Of a stretch of DNA of 64,000 nt, positions 46,235 to 56,585 are shown in pieces (within the stretch, counting starts at the first letter, position 1; every line of letters begins with the position of its first letter). Made by a program: the position numbers and the translations under genes. Source of the DNA: Lacticaseibacillus porcinae (GTDB lineage: Bacteria; Bacillota; Bacilli; Lactobacillales; Lactobacillaceae). The notes beneath the pieces were generated by a model that did no database searches, was not told the DNA's origin, and was given only the letters and a program-made list of their open reading frames with translations. The stretch covers positions 62,001-126,000 of the forward strand of contig NZ_RHNS01000005.1 in assembly GCF_003946305.1 (NCBI RefSeq). Reading direction: 5' to 3'.

Positions 46235-47521
46235 CTATTTAATTTCTTTGGCGGTGGTTTCAGGGCCAAAGAAGCCGACAACTGCCGCGGCGATCAACGC
46301 CATTACAGCAATTCCATAGAAGATCGCGCTTGGTGCAACTTGTGTGATCGCATAAGCCACTGCAGTTGGCATTAAGACGTTTAACAACTTCGCCACAGCG
46401 TTAGCGATCCCAGCACCACGGAAGCGGTACTTGGTTTCAAACAATTCGTTGGTGTAAACCGAAATGACAGAAGCCATCAAAACATAGAAAGTCGTCGTTA
46501 ACAGTAAGCCGTTGATGATGGTGCCAACAGTCGTGGTTTCATAAGCATAGGCAATGCCTAAGATCGCAGTGCAAATGAAGGTGGTGACGATCAACTTCTT
46601 GCGACCAGTGCGTTCAACTAACACCGTCCCAATGGTTGCACCAATTGGCGCGCCTAACATCATCACGGCAGAAAAACCGATGGAAGAGAAAATGCTGATG
46701 CCTTTTTGCACAAGCAGCGTTGGCACCCATGAGGTGAAGGTATATTGGCAAAGCAGTGCCGCACCAACAGCAACAGAAGCAACGAATACCCCACGACCAA
46801 ATGACACTTTCACGCGGCGTTCATCTTCGTTTTTAGCAGTGACCGGATAAGAACCGCGAACGTTTAATTCGTTGATAATTGCTTGCGCTTCTTCGTTGCG
46901 ACCTTTAGCGATCAACCAACGAGGAGATTCTGGGAAGTTGTGACGGGCAAACCATAAAATGATCGCTGCCACACCCATAATGATGAACATTGAACGAAAA
47001 CCTAAGTTTGGCACTGCGAAAGTCGCCACCAATAAGGTGATCGGGGCCCCGGCGTTGGCGACAATGGCGATCATCCCTGACCAAAAGCCGCGGCGATTGA
47101 CTGGGGCAAATTCATTAACCACCGCATAACCGGTGACGATCTCTGCCCCTAAGCCAATGGCAGCCATGAAGCGACAGGCGATCATCCATTGAATCGACGG
47201 CATAAACGCGGAAACCAAGGTAAAGGCCCCAAACAGTAACAAGTTAAATTGATAAGAGCGACGGCGACCATAAAAGTCCCCGATATATCCGGCCAGCAGT
47301 GAGCCGATGAATAAGCCTAAGAAACCAGCAGATAAGAAATAAGACCCTTGTTGCACAGTGGCAAATTTGTCATTCATCATTGCGGTGTTGATGGCACTGG
47401 CCATATAAACATCCGCTGCATCTAAGAAAATGCCAATGCCAGCTAAGGTAAACACTTTATAAAATAATGGGGATTCTTTGGCATAGTTGAGTTGTTGCTC
47501 AAGATTAGTAGTGGCTTGCAT
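46235..47521 (-). CDS. MFS metabolite:H+ symporter in the leu operon
   Basis: A protein of 428 residues with 12 membrane segments. LAGIGIFLDAADVYMASA in helix 1, GYIGDFYGRRRSYQ in loop 2-3 and NFPESPRWLIAKGR in the central loop place it among organic-acid or sugar-type MFS symporters. It follows leuD by 18 bp and shares its terminator, so it is made together with LeuBCD. This suggests transport of a pathway intermediate or product; an acid such as 2-isopropylmalate is a testable guess. Confidence 0.85.
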   Translation of the reverse strand: MQATTNLEQQLNYAKESPLFYKVFTLAGIGIFLDAADVYMASAINTAMMNDKFATVQQGSYFLSAGFLGLFIGSLLAGYIGDFYGRRRSYQFNLLLFGAFTLVSAFMPSIQWMIACRFMAAIGLGAEIVTGYAVVNEFAPVNRRGFWSGMIAIVANAGAPITLLVATFAVPNLGFRSMFIIMGVAAIILWFARHNFPESPRWLIAKGRNEEAQAIINELNVRGSYPVTAKNEDERRVKVSFGRGVFVASVAVGAALLCQYTFTSWVPTLLVQKGISIFSSIGFSAVMMLGAPIGATIGTVLVERTGRKKLIVTTFICTAILGIAYAYETTTVGTIINGLLLTTTFYVLMASVISVYTNELFETKYRFRGAGIANAVAKLLNVLMPTAVAYAITQVAPSAIFYGIAVMALIAAAVVGFFGPETTAKEIK

Positions 47522-47539
47522 AGGCGGTCTCCTTTTTAA

Positions 47540-48124
47540 TTAATCAAATACTGGGCGCTTGGCCTCATAGGCTTTGATTTGAGCTTCATATTGTTCCGTC
47601 AAGCTGATATCATCTTGACCTTTGAGAAACTTTTCTTTCCACGTGGCGTTGATATCAAAGTGAAACGCATGATCGCGGAATTTCACCACTTGTTGTTCCA
47701 AATCAATGGTGACTTCCTCGTCGGCTTGGCATTCCCGTAAAATCGCCCGATCAGCTTCTGGCAAAATAATCGGCAGCAAGCCATTTTTGGTGGCGTTCAT
47801 AAAGAAAATATCTGAGAACCCACCGGCGATCACCGCGCGAAAACCGTAATCTGTCAGTGCCCATACCGCGTGTTCGCGACTAGAGCCACAGCCGAAGTTG
47901 TTGCCAGTGATCAAAATCGTGGCCCCTTGGTGGGCTTTTTGGTTCAAAGGAAAATCTTCGACTTGTGAGCCGTCTTCGTGGTAACGCCATGGATAAAAGG
48001 CGTTGATGCCAAAGCCGGTGCGCAAAATATTTTTCAAAAATTGTTTGGGGATCAAAATATCTGTGTCGATGTCGTCATTGGGGATCACAATGGCTTTGCT
48101 AGTTTCTGTGGTAAATGCTTCCAT
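47540..48124 (-). CDS. leuD: 3-isopropylmalate dehydratase small subunit
   Basis: A protein of 194 residues. [20 protein letters not shown] and [20 protein letters not shown] are LeuD boxes. With LeuC it isomerises 2- to 3-isopropylmalate in leucine synthesis. It follows leuC by nine bases. Confidence 0.96.
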   Translation of the reverse strand: MEAFTTETSKAIVIPNDDIDTDILIPKQFLKNILRTGFGINAFYPWRYHEDGSQVEDFPLNQKAHQGATILITGNNFGCGSSREHAVWALTDYGFRAVIAGGFSDIFFMNATKNGLLPIILPEADRAILRECQADEEVTIDLEQQVVKFRDHAFHFDINATWKEKFLKGQDDISLTEQYEAQIKAYEAKRPVFD

Positions 48125-48133
48125 GTTTGCCTC

Positions 48134-49507
48134 CTATGCCGTTACGGCTTGTGAAATATCAACGAAGTGCCCGGCCACTGCAGCCGCTGCAACCATCGCC
48201 GGGCTCGCTAAGTGGGTACGAGCACCTGCGCCTTGGCGACCTTCAAAGTTACGGTTAGACGTTGAGGCACAATGTTTGCCTGCTGGGACTTTGTCTGGAT
48301 TCATGGCTAAACATGCTGAACATCCTGGTTCCCGCCATTCACATCCTGCGTCGATAAAGGTTTGAGCGATGCCTTCATCCATACAACGATTGCGGACAGC
48401 GCGAGAGCCTGGTACCACCCAAGCAGTGATGTTTGGCGCGATGTGTTTGCCTTTCATGAATTCAGCGGCCACTTTGAGATCTTCATAACGGCCGTTAGTA
48501 CATGACCCGATGAAAATATAATCTAGCGGGATCTCGCTTGCAGTCATACCAGGATGTAAGCCGATGTAGTCGTAAGCTTTTTGATCGTCAGCATCTTCCA
48601 CTGCAGGCAGTGGTTCACGCACAGAGGTTGCCATCCCAGGATTAGTCCCCCAAGTGATCATTGGCGCAAGTTCAGAAACATCAAATTCGATTACTTTGTC
48701 AAAGTCGGAAATATCATCAGTTTTATATTTCTTCCAGTAAGCGATCGCCTTGGCCATGTCTTTTGGTGCATATTCGCGGCCAGCGACATAATCATAAGTT
48801 TTGGCATCTGGGGCAACCATCCCAGTTTTAGAACCACCTTCGATACACATGTTGCAAATGGTCATGCGCCCTTCCATCGACATGTCATCAATGGTGTCAC
48901 CGAAGAATTCCATCGCGTAACCTTGACCAAAGGCAACGCCATATTTCCCGATCAGCCCCATGATGATGTCTTTTGGAAAAACATTGTGCGGGAGTTTGCC
49001 AGTGACATGCACGCCCATGGCTTTTGGTTTGGTTTGCCAAATGGTTTGTGTCGCCATCACATGTTCTACTTCACTGGTGCCGATCCCAAAGGCCAACGCT
49101 CCAAATGCCCCATGCGTTGACGTGTGTGAGTCGCCGCAAACAATGGTTTTACCAGGTTGGGTCAATCCACGTTCTGGGCCGACAACATGAACGATACCTT
49201 GGCGAGAATCTCCAATTTTAGCAAGCGTGATGCCAAATTCTTTGCAGTTTTTCTCAAGGGTGTCGATTTGCGCTTTGGCAATGGTATCTTGAATGTTAAA
49301 AATGTTTTCCGTGGGGACATCATGGTCCATGGTCCCAAAGGTGAGATCTGGGCGGCGGACTTTGCGATGATTCATCCGCAAACCTTCAAATGCTTGCGGC
49401 GAGGTCACTTCATGGATCAACTGTAAGTCGATATAAAGCAATTGTGGTTCGCCTGGTTTGCCTGCTACTACATGATCTTGCCAAAGTTTGTCAAACATGG
49501 TCGTCAT
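48134..49507 (-). CDS. leuC: 3-isopropylmalate dehydratase large subunit
   Basis: A protein of 457 residues. The 4Fe-4S ligands are in FIGSCTNGR (near 342) and [11 protein letters not shown] (near 402-405). [20 protein letters not shown] is a substrate-binding box. It looks complete. Confidence 0.97.
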   Translation of the reverse strand: MTTMFDKLWQDHVVAGKPGEPQLLYIDLQLIHEVTSPQAFEGLRMNHRKVRRPDLTFGTMDHDVPTENIFNIQDTIAKAQIDTLEKNCKEFGITLAKIGDSRQGIVHVVGPERGLTQPGKTIVCGDSHTSTHGAFGALAFGIGTSEVEHVMATQTIWQTKPKAMGVHVTGKLPHNVFPKDIIMGLIGKYGVAFGQGYAMEFFGDTIDDMSMEGRMTICNMCIEGGSKTGMVAPDAKTYDYVAGREYAPKDMAKAIAYWKKYKTDDISDFDKVIEFDVSELAPMITWGTNPGMATSVREPLPAVEDADDQKAYDYIGLHPGMTASEIPLDYIFIGSCTNGRYEDLKVAAEFMKGKHIAPNITAWVVPGSRAVRNRCMDEGIAQTFIDAGCEWREPGCSACLAMNPDKVPAGKHCASTSNRNFEGRQGAGARTHLASPAMVAAAAVAGHFVDISQAVTA

Positions 49508-49526
49508 TTTAGTCGTCTTCTTTCTA

Positions 49527-50567
49527 TTAAATACGCGCGATGATCGCGTCAGTCACTTCATCTGTGGTTGCCGTGCCACCAAGATCTGGGGTCGTGATGC
49601 CAGCTGCGATCACTTGATCACAGGCCTTTTCGATGGCTTCAGCGATGTCTGCACGATCAAAGGAATATTGCATCATCATCGCGACACTTTTCACCATCGC
49701 GATCGGATCGGCGATGCCTTTGCCGGCAATGTCAGGAGCTGATCCGTGAATGGGTTCATATAAGTTCGGACCAGTCGCACCTGCAGACATTGACGGGATC
49801 GTGCCGATGGAGCCAGTGATTTGGGCAGCTTCATCTGATAAAATGTCGCCGAACAAGTTGGCGGTGATGATCACATCAAAATCTCTTGGGTGCGTCATGA
49901 TCGCCATGGTGGTGGCATCGATATACCGGTAGTCAACCGTCACTTTTGGGTAGCGCTTGGCGATGCGCTCAGCGGTTGCTCGCCAGAATTTCGAAGTGGC
50001 TAACACATTGGATTTATCGACGATGGTGACATGTTGTTTGCGCTGCATCGCCATGTCAAAGCCGGTGATCATGATGCGTTCGACTTCTGCTTGTGAGTAA
50101 TACATCGTATCGATTGCATGATCTTCAGCCAGTTCTCGCGGTTCGCCGAAGTAGGCGCCTGACGTCAATTCCCGGGCGATGACAAAATCAGTGCCGCGAA
50201 CAATGTCTGCTTTGATCGGTGAATCATCGACTTGGCTAGGGCTGATCTTCGTTGGGCGAATATTGGCATATAACCCTAACGCTTGGCGAATCGCAAGTAG
50301 TCCTGCTTCTGGACGCTTAGGCGCAGCATCCCACTTCGGTCCGCCGATCGCAGCCAGTAAAATCGCATCAGCTTTTTTGGCGCCGTCGATCGTGCTTTGC
50401 GGCAACGGTTCACCGCATTTGTCGATGGCTTCACCGCCAAATGGATAAGCTTTGGTTTCATAATCAAAATCAAATTTTTCCGCGGTGTGTGCCAACACTT
50501 TTTCTGCAGCTGCCATGATCTCTGGTCCGATATAATCGCCTGCTAAAATCGCAATTTGATGTGCCAA
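49527..50567 (-). CDS. leuB: 3-isopropylmalate dehydrogenase
   Basis: A protein of 346 residues from TTG at 50567 with AGGAGG nine bases before. It oxidises 3-isopropylmalate with [23 protein letters not shown] and the metal-site Asp residues in [20 protein letters not shown] are LeuB-like. The nucleotide loop reads GDYIGPEI where GDGIGPE is usual. First gene of the operon; leuA is absent from the window. Confidence 0.95.
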   Translation of the reverse strand: MAHQIAILAGDYIGPEIMAAAEKVLAHTAEKFDFDYETKAYPFGGEAIDKCGEPLPQSTIDGAKKADAILLAAIGGPKWDAAPKRPEAGLLAIRQALGLYANIRPTKISPSQVDDSPIKADIVRGTDFVIARELTSGAYFGEPRELAEDHAIDTMYYSQAEVERIMITGFDMAMQRKQHVTIVDKSNVLATSKFWRATAERIAKRYPKVTVDYRYIDATTMAIMTHPRDFDVIITANLFGDILSDEAAQITGSIGTIPSMSAGATGPNLYEPIHGSAPDIAGKGIADPIAMVKSVAMMMQYSFDRADIAEAIEKACDQVIAAGITTPDLGGTATTDEVTDAIIARI

Positions 50568-50591
50568 TGTGATTCCTCCTGATTTTTGAAT

Positions 50592-50642
50592 AAAAAAATT
50601 CGACTAGTGAGGGTCTTAGAAAAGACCTCAGCTAGTCGAATT
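50592..50642 (-). terminator. Attenuator terminator of the leu operon
   Basis: A long stem (AATTCGACTAG, 50597-50607, with CTAGTCGAATT, 50632-50642, continued inward by TGAGGTCTT/AAGACCCTCA) and seven T on the minus strand, located between a leucine-rich leader peptide and leuB. It terminates transcription unless the upstream strand is paired elsewhere. Confidence 0.85.
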
Positions 50643-50694
50643 CATCAACTAGCCACCGGATACGTCGGTGGCCAGCATGCAAACTGGGCACCGA
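50643..50694 (-). promoter_or_regulatory. Alternative hairpins of the leu attenuator
   Basis: Successive overlapping stems: 50689-50695 with 50664-50670 (GTCGGTG/CACCGAC), 50652-50658 with 50666-50672 (GCCACCG/CGGTGGC), and 50648-50653 with 50631-50636 (GCTAGT/ACTAGC). The last pairs the 5' arm of the terminator and so is the antiterminator. The order fits classic ribosome-stalling attenuation. Confidence 0.7.
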
Positions 50695-50772
50695 CTAAAT
50701 CAACACGTCGATGCTCAACAACAAGGTTGCCAGAATTTGATTTTGTTTGTGATTTTGCATTGCGTTTGTCAT
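50695..50772 (-). CDS. Leucine-rich leader peptide of the leu operon
   Basis: A 25-residue open frame, ATG at 50772 after AGGAGG, ending TAG at 50695. It contains Leu at positions 14, 17, 18, 19 and 24, with Ile and Val among them; the three tandem Leu codons are all TTG. When leucyl-tRNA is scarce the ribosome would stall here and free the antiterminator. It has no other sign of function. Confidence 0.8.
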   Translation of the reverse strand: MTNAMQNHKQNQILATLLLSIDVLI

Positions 50773-50805
50773 CCTGACAACCTCCTATGAATTAAGTATG
50801 AGATT

Positions 50806-50834
50806 ATCTTAATCTCCTCTCATAATTCTGTCAA
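50806..50834 (-). promoter_or_regulatory. Promoter of the leu operon
   Basis: Perfect TTGACA (50829-50834), 17 bases, TAAGAT (50806-50811), 34 bases before the leader peptide. Confidence 0.8.
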
Positions 50835-50893
50835 CAAGTTTTCAGAAATTAATGCAATTCACATCATTTAATTGTTTGTAACTATCTTTCGGA

Positions 50894-51084
50894 GGTGGTG
50901 AGTTGAAATTGGGACTCCAGCTGGCTCGGCGCTACGTGGTGAGGGTCCTCGAAAAAGCTAGCCTGGATGCCTCGCTACGCTCGTCACCAGTCGGATCTTT
51001 CTCTGCGGCTTCTCGTAAGCGGTAAACCGCTAACGAGAAGCTCACCACGTATCACCGGCCAGCTTCCGTCCCAATTTCAACCCA
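50894..51084. repeat. Long palindromic intergenic element 1
   Basis: Outer arms of about 45 bp (50896-50942 against 51041-51084) pair with few mismatches, including GTTGAAATTGGGAC and TACGTGGTGAG. The centre holds a second near-perfect hairpin (GCTTCTCGT-AGCGGT/ACCGCT-ACGAGAAGC, 51008-51042). No gene fits. It lies between the leu promoter and a terminator. Function unknown. Confidence 0.7.
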
Positions 51085-51118
51085 CTGCCATCATGCTAGG
51101 CCTCTGACATCTGACCAC

Positions 51119-51150
51119 AAAAAAGCTAAGACAAAAATCTGTCTTAGCTT
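51119..51150 (-). terminator. Terminator of the phosphoesterase gene
   Basis: 11-bp stem AAGCTAAGACA/TGTCTTAGCTT and six T on the minus strand, just after the stop. Confidence 0.88.
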
Positions 51151-51156
51151 CTGAAC

Positions 51157-51996
51157 TTAGTGTTGTTTATGATAATACTTCGCGACCCGATCGACATAAT
51201 CATGCGCGGCGTTGACTTGCGCCAGTAAGTCACGATCATGGGTGATCGTCGATCCTGACTCACGTAAAAAGGCATATTGTGAGGCGTATGGCACATGACG
51301 CTGTTGCGCAAGTTGAATTTCTGCTTGGCGATCATACTCAACTTTGCGGAAGTTCACCTCGACGCGACCGAAGTCATCGACAACAAGCAACGCATAATGT
51401 GCCCGTTGATCCGCAAAAAAGCGAGGCCACAAGCTGTAAGGTTGCCCCACAGCCCCAGGATTGATCACCAACTGCCCGCGACTAGTGGTCCGCATCACTT
51501 GCTGATGGGTGTGCCCATATACCGCAATATCTAAATCCGCCGTCATCATCTCATCGAAGTTTTGTTGCGGTTGGGCCGGATATAAACTTCTTCCCATATC
51601 TTGATCAGGTAAGTTGTGACTGGCTTGAATTTTTACACCGTTGACGGTTTGGACCATGCTGATCGGGTGAGCGGCCATTTGGGTCATGATGGTATCTGAG
51701 ACATGATCTTTCAAATAAGCACTCAACGCCGCTAAATAAATCGCCCCTGGATCATCTAGTTCAAAATGTCCGGATAACATCGCTAAAATCGCATCTTCCC
51801 AGTTGCCGCGCAACCACACTTGAGGATCGAGATCAGCAAGTTTTTGCCACAAATCTTTTGTCCCTGGCCCTGGCAAGAATAAATCGCCTAAAAACCAAAA
51901 CGTTGTGGCGTGATGTTTTTGCGCATCTTGAATCACCGCGTCCAGTGCTGACACGTTGCCGTGAATATCTGCTAATAAGGCAATAGTTTGCTTCAT
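51157..51996 (-). CDS. Metallophosphoesterase of the YfcE/MJ0936 type
   Basis: A protein of 279 residues from ATG at 51996 (GAGGTG nine bases before). Metal-binding boxes in order: LLADIHGN (Asp, His), FLGDLF, LRGNWED, ASHNLPD and VYGHTHQQV. Such enzymes are phosphodiesterases; some act on cyclic nucleotides or tRNA ends. Substrate unknown. Divergent from the hydrolase gene. Confidence 0.88.
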   Translation of the reverse strand: MKQTIALLADIHGNVSALDAVIQDAQKHHATTFWFLGDLFLPGPGTKDLWQKLADLDPQVWLRGNWEDAILAMLSGHFELDDPGAIYLAALSAYLKDHVSDTIMTQMAAHPISMVQTVNGVKIQASHNLPDQDMGRSLYPAQPQQNFDEMMTADLDIAVYGHTHQQVMRTTSRGQLVINPGAVGQPYSLWPRFFADQRAHYALLVVDDFGRVEVNFRKVEYDRQAEIQLAQQRHVPYASQYAFLRESGSTITHDRDLLAQVNAAHDYVDRVAKYYHKQH

Positions 51997-52016
51997 TGTG
52001 TTCACCTCACGCCTAT

Positions 52017-52067
52017 ATTGTACCTGCGATGCTTCAAATTTGCCAAATTTATGATCGGTGTTATATT
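52017..52067. promoter_or_regulatory. Overlapping divergent promoters
   Basis: Plus: TTGCCA (52040-52045), 16 bases, TATATT (52062-52067). Minus: TTGGCA (52041-52046), 18 bases, TACAAT (52017-52022). The two -35 boxes share one palindromic site, so the polymerases exclude each other. Confidence 0.7.
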
Positions 52068-52104
52068 GACGATGATGTTGACTAAATTTCCATGGAGGTC
52101 GCTT

Positions 52105-52890
52105 ATGGCACAACAATTAAATATCTACTACGACGATGCCCATCAACTCGCTTTAGATCTATATTCCCCGCGCGGTGCCGCTAAAGCTGGGATTATCATG
52201 ATCCATGGTGGCGGGTGGTTTCGCGGTGATAAACGCAAAGAAGCAGACTGGGCTAGCCGCCTAGTCGAACGCGGATTTTACATCATTGCGCCAAACTACC
52301 GTGAAAATACTGCAGGCCACTGGCCGGCACCGCTAAACGATATGGACCGCTTGTGGACTTGGATCCAAAAACGCGATTTACCTTTTAACAAACGCAACCT
52401 TGCCGTCGTCGGCGGCAGTGCTGGCGGTAACATGGCCGTGGAAATGGCGATCAAATATGGGATCCCAGCAGTTAGCTTAAGTGGCATTTTAGATATTGCC
52501 GATTGGTTGAGTGCACACACTGATGTGGTGGCGGTGCAAGGCGACACGCAAAATTTTGCCACTGCTGCGTCGCGGACCATCAATCAAGATGGTGTTAATG
52601 ACAGCTTTTATAAATGGTTCATCACCCAATATCTCCCACATCCTAAAGACTATGTCGCTGCCACTCCTGCCTATCACGTGACAGATACCACTGGGCCAAT
52701 GTATTTGGCCAACTCACTGAATGAATTTGTTCCAACCAGCGGCGTGGCGCGATTGTCTGAGGCTTTAGGAGAAGCTGGCATCCCCCATGCCACCCGTTTG
52801 TTAGCCGGCACAGCCCACGGCGAAGGGTATTTAGATCAAGTGTTTGAATCGACAACTTTGTTTTTGAATCGTAGTTTGCATTTGTTATAA
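52105..52890 (+). CDS. Alpha/beta hydrolase, carboxylesterase-like
   Basis: A protein of 261 residues from ATG at 52105 (TGGAGG upstream). Oxyanion box IMIHGGGWFRGD, nucleophile VGGSAGGNMA and catalytic His in GTAHGEGY. The expected acid reads NSLNEFVPTS, with Asn where Asp is usual; the nearby Glu may replace it. It belongs to the hormone-sensitive-lipase/esterase group; substrate unknown. Confidence 0.85.
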   Translation: MAQQLNIYYDDAHQLALDLYSPRGAAKAGIIMIHGGGWFRGDKRKEADWASRLVERGFYIIAPNYRENTAGHWPAPLNDMDRLWTWIQKRDLPFNKRNLAVVGGSAGGNMAVEMAIKYGIPAVSLSGILDIADWLSAHTDVVAVQGDTQNFATAASRTINQDGVNDSFYKWFITQYLPHPKDYVAATPAYHVTDTTGPMYLANSLNEFVPTSGVARLSEALGEAGIPHATRLLAGTAHGEGYLDQVFESTTLFLNRSLHLL

Positions 52891-52955
52891 GCCACGAAAA
52901 AAAGCTCGAGACATAAATGATTCTTGGCACTTCTGGTGCAAATAATGTCCGGCAC

Positions 52956-53027
52956 GAAAATCTGTGGGCTCCGACGATTTGGCGTCACGAAGGCGTTTTG
53001 CCAAATCATCTCCGCCCACAGATTTTC
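52956..53027. repeat. Palindromic intergenic element 2
   Basis: Perfect 14-bp arms GAAAATCTGTGGGC/GCCCACAGATTTTC with an inner 8-bp stem GATTTGGC/GCCAAATC. Cruciform-forming, no gene. Confidence 0.7.
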
Positions 53028-53127
53028 TTCGTTGGTGTTGCTAGTTTACAAATCAAATACGCCGACGATACGACGTCATTCACAAGACTAAAGGTAATAT
53101 CACCGTAGACATCACGTGGTTCGTAGT

Positions 53128-53372
53128 CATCGGGTGACAGTGGGCTAGCGTAGTGGAGGAACTGAAATCATCGAACGTGGCAGAAATATTAGCTAAGACA
53201 GTGGTTTTCTGGCTTAGCTAATATTTCAGGTAAATTTCAAGACAAGCGATTTTCTTGGCTTGAAATGCGGTGTAAAAACGTAGCATCGGCGCACTTTGCC
53301 GATCTCTGGAGCCGGCCGGCCACGAGAGATGATTTCAGTTCCGAAACGGAGCTAGCCCACTGGCGCCCGATG
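53128..53372. repeat. Nested palindromic intergenic element 3
   Basis: Outer arms CATCGGG..CAGTGGGCTAGC (53128-53149) and GCTAGCCCACTG..CCCGATG (53351-53372). Next inward GAACTGAAATCATC/GATGATTTCAGTTC. Inside, three side hairpins: 53183-53227, 53234-53266 and 53285-53303. The whole would fold into one branched structure. No gene; function unknown. Confidence 0.7.
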
Positions 53373-53409
53373 GCGGCATGAAACACTTACGCTACCAGAC
53401 ATCATCATC

Positions 53410-53447
53410 AAAAAAGAGGTTGAGACGAATGATGCCTCAACCTCTTT
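53410..53447 (-). terminator. Terminator of metE-metF
   Basis: AAGAGGTTGAG/CTCAACCTCTT stem with six T on the minus strand, directly after metF. Confidence 0.9.
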
Positions 53448-53452
53448 CCTAC

Positions 53453-54328
53453 TTATGCGCGTACTAGCGAGCGCGTTGCTTGCACAATGCGTGCAGCCAC
53501 CGTGGGATTATCCATGGTATAAATGTGAATGCCGTCAACGCCGTGTACCAAAAGATCGACAATTTGATCGATCGCATAGGCGATGCCAGCATCCCGCATG
53601 GCAATGGGATTGCCTTCATAACGTGCCATCATCGCGGTGAACTTCTCTGGTAAGCTGACGCCACTCATTTGGGCCATCCGCTGGATCTGGTGTTGATTGA
53701 GCACTGGCATGATCCCGGCTTCGATCGGCACGGTGATCCCAGCGGCGCGACATTTGGCAACAAAATCATAGAAGACTTGATTGTCGAAAAATAATTGTGA
53801 GATCAATTGGTTAGCACCAGCATCGACTTTTAACTTCAAATGCGCAATGTCTGCATTTAAATCTGTCGCTTCTGGATGACACTCTGGATAACACGCCCCG
53901 ATCACATTGAAATCATGACCTGATGCGCAAATATGGGCAACCAAATCATTGGCATGTTCAAAGTCATTGGCGACGCGTCCGCTTTTGGGAATGTCGCCGC
54001 GCAACGCCAAAATATTTTGAATGCCATGAGTGGCAAATTGATCGAGCAACTCATCGACTTCAACCCCAGTCAGTTGACTTGCTGGGAGATGGGCGACGGG
54101 TTCAATGCCATATTCGCTTTTGATTAAGCTGGCAATTTCAAGTGTTCCTGCTTGGCGCTTGGAGCCGCCTGCCCCAAAAGTCACCGACACAAAGTCAGGA
54201 TCGAGTTGACTCAAGGCATCCATAGTACCGTAGATCCGGGAAAAATCGATCGATGGGGATTTTTGACGCGGTGGGAACACTTCAAACGAGATCACTTGGT
54301 GTTTATTGAACAGTTGATTGACTTTCAT
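53453..54328 (-). CDS. metF: Methylenetetrahydrofolate reductase
   Basis: A protein of 291 residues. It makes 5-methyl-THF for methionine synthesis. The start [11 protein letters not shown] with the catalytic Glu, [22 protein letters not shown] and QLFFDN are all family boxes. Its start lies 26 bases inside the end of metE, so it is translated by coupling and supplies the methyl donor for its neighbour. Confidence 0.96.
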   Translation of the reverse strand: MKVNQLFNKHQVISFEVFPPRQKSPSIDFSRIYGTMDALSQLDPDFVSVTFGAGGSKRQAGTLEIASLIKSEYGIEPVAHLPASQLTGVEVDELLDQFATHGIQNILALRGDIPKSGRVANDFEHANDLVAHICASGHDFNVIGACYPECHPEATDLNADIAHLKLKVDAGANQLISQLFFDNQVFYDFVAKCRAAGITVPIEAGIMPVLNQHQIQRMAQMSGVSLPEKFTAMMARYEGNPIAMRDAGIAYAIDQIVDLLVHGVDGIHIYTMDNPTVAARIVQATRSLVRA

Positions 54329-56585
54329 GGCGTTCCTTTCGTACCAGGCGCGTCGCTTCAGCCATGTTCTTCAAGCTGGCGATGGTTTCTGGTTCTTCGC
54401 GCGTCTTCAAGCCGCAATCTGGGTTGATCCAAACATGATCTTCTGGAATGCGAGCTAAGATCTTGTGGATCGTTGAGACGATTTCATCAACAGAAGGCAC
54501 CCGTGGTGAGTGAATATCATAAACCCCAGGGCCAACATGGGTTTCAAAATGGGTATCATGCAAGACATCTAACAACGTCAAGTCCGCACGTGACGCTTCA
54601 AACGAGATCACGTCAGCATCCAACGCATCAATGGCGCCGATGATGTCTTGGAATTCGGAATAGCACATATGGGTGTGGATCTGCGTCGTCGGTTGCACTT
54701 TAGCAGCGGTTAAGCGGAAAGCTGGGACGGCCCAATCCAAATATTTCGAATACCAATCTTTTTTCCGCAATGGCAAGTTCTCACGCAATGCTGGTTCGTC
54801 GATTTGAATGACTTTGATGCCATGTTTTTCGAGATCTAAGACTTCATCAGCTAACGCCAAGGCAATTTGTTCTGTCGACAACTTCGCTGGGACATCAGCC
54901 CGTGGGAACGACCAGTTCAAAATCGTCACAGGTCCCGTCAACATGCCTTTGACCACATGATCGGTTTGCGACTGTGCATAAACGGTTTCAGCAACTGTGA
55001 TCGGATGTGTACGTGACACATCACCCCAAATAATGGGTGGCTTCACGCCGCGGGTGCCGTAGGATTGGACCCAACCATTTTCCGTGAAACGGAAACCGGC
55101 GAAGTTCTCCCCGAAGTATTCGACCATGTCATTGCGTTCGAATTCACCATGCACTAACACATCTAATCCCAAGTCTTCTTGGATCTTCAACCAACGGCGC
55201 ACTTCAGCGTGATTAAAGTCGGTGTATTGTTGTTCGGTGATCTCCCCTTTCCGCAATTGCGCACGATTCTTGCGGACAGCGGCAGTTTGAGGAAAACTCC
55301 CGATGGTGGTCAGCGGCAATGGTGGCAAGTTCAAGACTTTAGCTTGTTGGGCTAAACGTTCAGCGCGCTTAGGCAAGCGGGTGTAATCTTCGGGTTTTAA
55401 GGCCGCGATTTTGGCATTTAATGCGGCATTTTCTTCATATCGTGGTGTTGCAAACAAGGCTTGGTTTTTTTGATAAGCTGGAGAGTCAACGCCGGCAACG
55501 CGAATGGCATCAAGGTCAGCGAGTTCTTGGAGTTTTTCTTGCGCAAAGGCCAAATACTTCAATTCTTGCGGCGCGATCTTGGTTTCATTTTGCGTGGTGT
55601 ATGGCACATGGAGCAATGACGTTGAGGTACTTAACACGGCGTTTTCTGGGAGTTGTTGTAACAAATCGAGGACTTGTTTGTAGTTGGTGCGCCAAATGTT
55701 TTTCCCATTGATCACGCCGGCAAACAAGGTCTTATTTGCCGGGAAGCCGAATTCACTCAACACGTTCAAGTTAGCGTCGTAGCCTTCATTGAAGTCCAAG
55801 CCGATGCCGTCAAAAGCTAAGGCCAACAAGGTTGTGTAGGAATCGCGCACATCACCAAAATAAGTTTGGACTAGGACTTTTAAGTCACCTTTTGCTGACA
55901 AAATGGGTTGATACAATTGCTTGAACAACGCCAAATCATCAGGCGTTTGATCATAAACTAACGCCGGTTCATCGATTTGCACCCATGACGCCCCAAGGTC
56001 AGCAAGTTTGTTTAAGATCGAACGATAGGCATTGATCAAATCGCTGACAAAGTCTGTGGGTTGTTTGCCATCTAAGAAGCGACTCAACCGCAACAAGGTG
56101 TACGGTCCAACTAAAGTCGGTCGCGCGTTGATACCTTGGGCTTTGGCTTCTTTGAATTGATCGAACAATTGCCAATCGCCGACTTTGATTTGGGTGTCAG
56201 CGTCAAATTCAGGGGTTAAATAATGATAGTTGGTGTTGAACCACTTTTTCATTGGTAAGGCTTTAACGTCGCCAGTTTCACCTTGATACCCACGCGCCAA
56301 CGCGAAGTATTCATCTAAGTCATTCAAATGCAGCTCTTGATAACGCTTAGGGACGATGTTAAGCAGCTTGGCAGTATCTAATGTGGTATCAAAGAAAGAA
56401 AAATCGCCAGTCGGGATCTGATCGATGCCTGCTTGTTGAATGGTGTGCCAATTCTTCGCGCGAAGTTGTTTGGCAGTGGTTTGCAGTTCGTCTTGCGTAA
56501 TTTGATGTTTGAAATATTTTTGGGTGGCAAATTTTAATTCGCGATGTTCCCCGATACGTGGATAGCCGATGATAGTTTTGGTCAT
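54303..56585 (-). CDS. metE: Cobalamin-independent methionine synthase
   Basis: A protein of 760 residues, full length, with two barrel halves. Zinc ligands in THMCYSEF (His near 642, Cys near 644) and NPDCGLKTR (Cys near 731). [17 protein letters not shown] is the N-terminal folate-binding start. It methylates homocysteine. Controlled by the T-box leader just upstream. Confidence 0.97.
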   Translation of the reverse strand: MTKTIIGYPRIGEHRELKFATQKYFKHQITQDELQTTAKQLRAKNWHTIQQAGIDQIPTGDFSFFDTTLDTAKLLNIVPKRYQELHLNDLDEYFALARGYQGETGDVKALPMKKWFNTNYHYLTPEFDADTQIKVGDWQLFDQFKEAKAQGINARPTLVGPYTLLRLSRFLDGKQPTDFVSDLINAYRSILNKLADLGASWVQIDEPALVYDQTPDDLALFKQLYQPILSAKGDLKVLVQTYFGDVRDSYTTLLALAFDGIGLDFNEGYDANLNVLSEFGFPANKTLFAGVINGKNIWRTNYKQVLDLLQQLPENAVLSTSTSLLHVPYTTQNETKIAPQELKYLAFAQEKLQELADLDAIRVAGVDSPAYQKNQALFATPRYEENAALNAKIAALKPEDYTRLPKRAERLAQQAKVLNLPPLPLTTIGSFPQTAAVRKNRAQLRKGEITEQQYTDFNHAEVRRWLKIQEDLGLDVLVHGEFERNDMVEYFGENFAGFRFTENGWVQSYGTRGVKPPIIWGDVSRTHPITVAETVYAQSQTDHVVKGMLTGPVTILNWSFPRADVPAKLSTEQIALALADEVLDLEKHGIKVIQIDEPALRENLPLRKKDWYSKYLDWAVPAFRLTAAKVQPTTQIHTHMCYSEFQDIIGAIDALDADVISFEASRADLTLLDVLHDTHFETHVGPGVYDIHSPRVPSVDEIVSTIHKILARIPEDHVWINPDCGLKTREEPETIASLKNMAEATRLVRKERHESQSTVQ

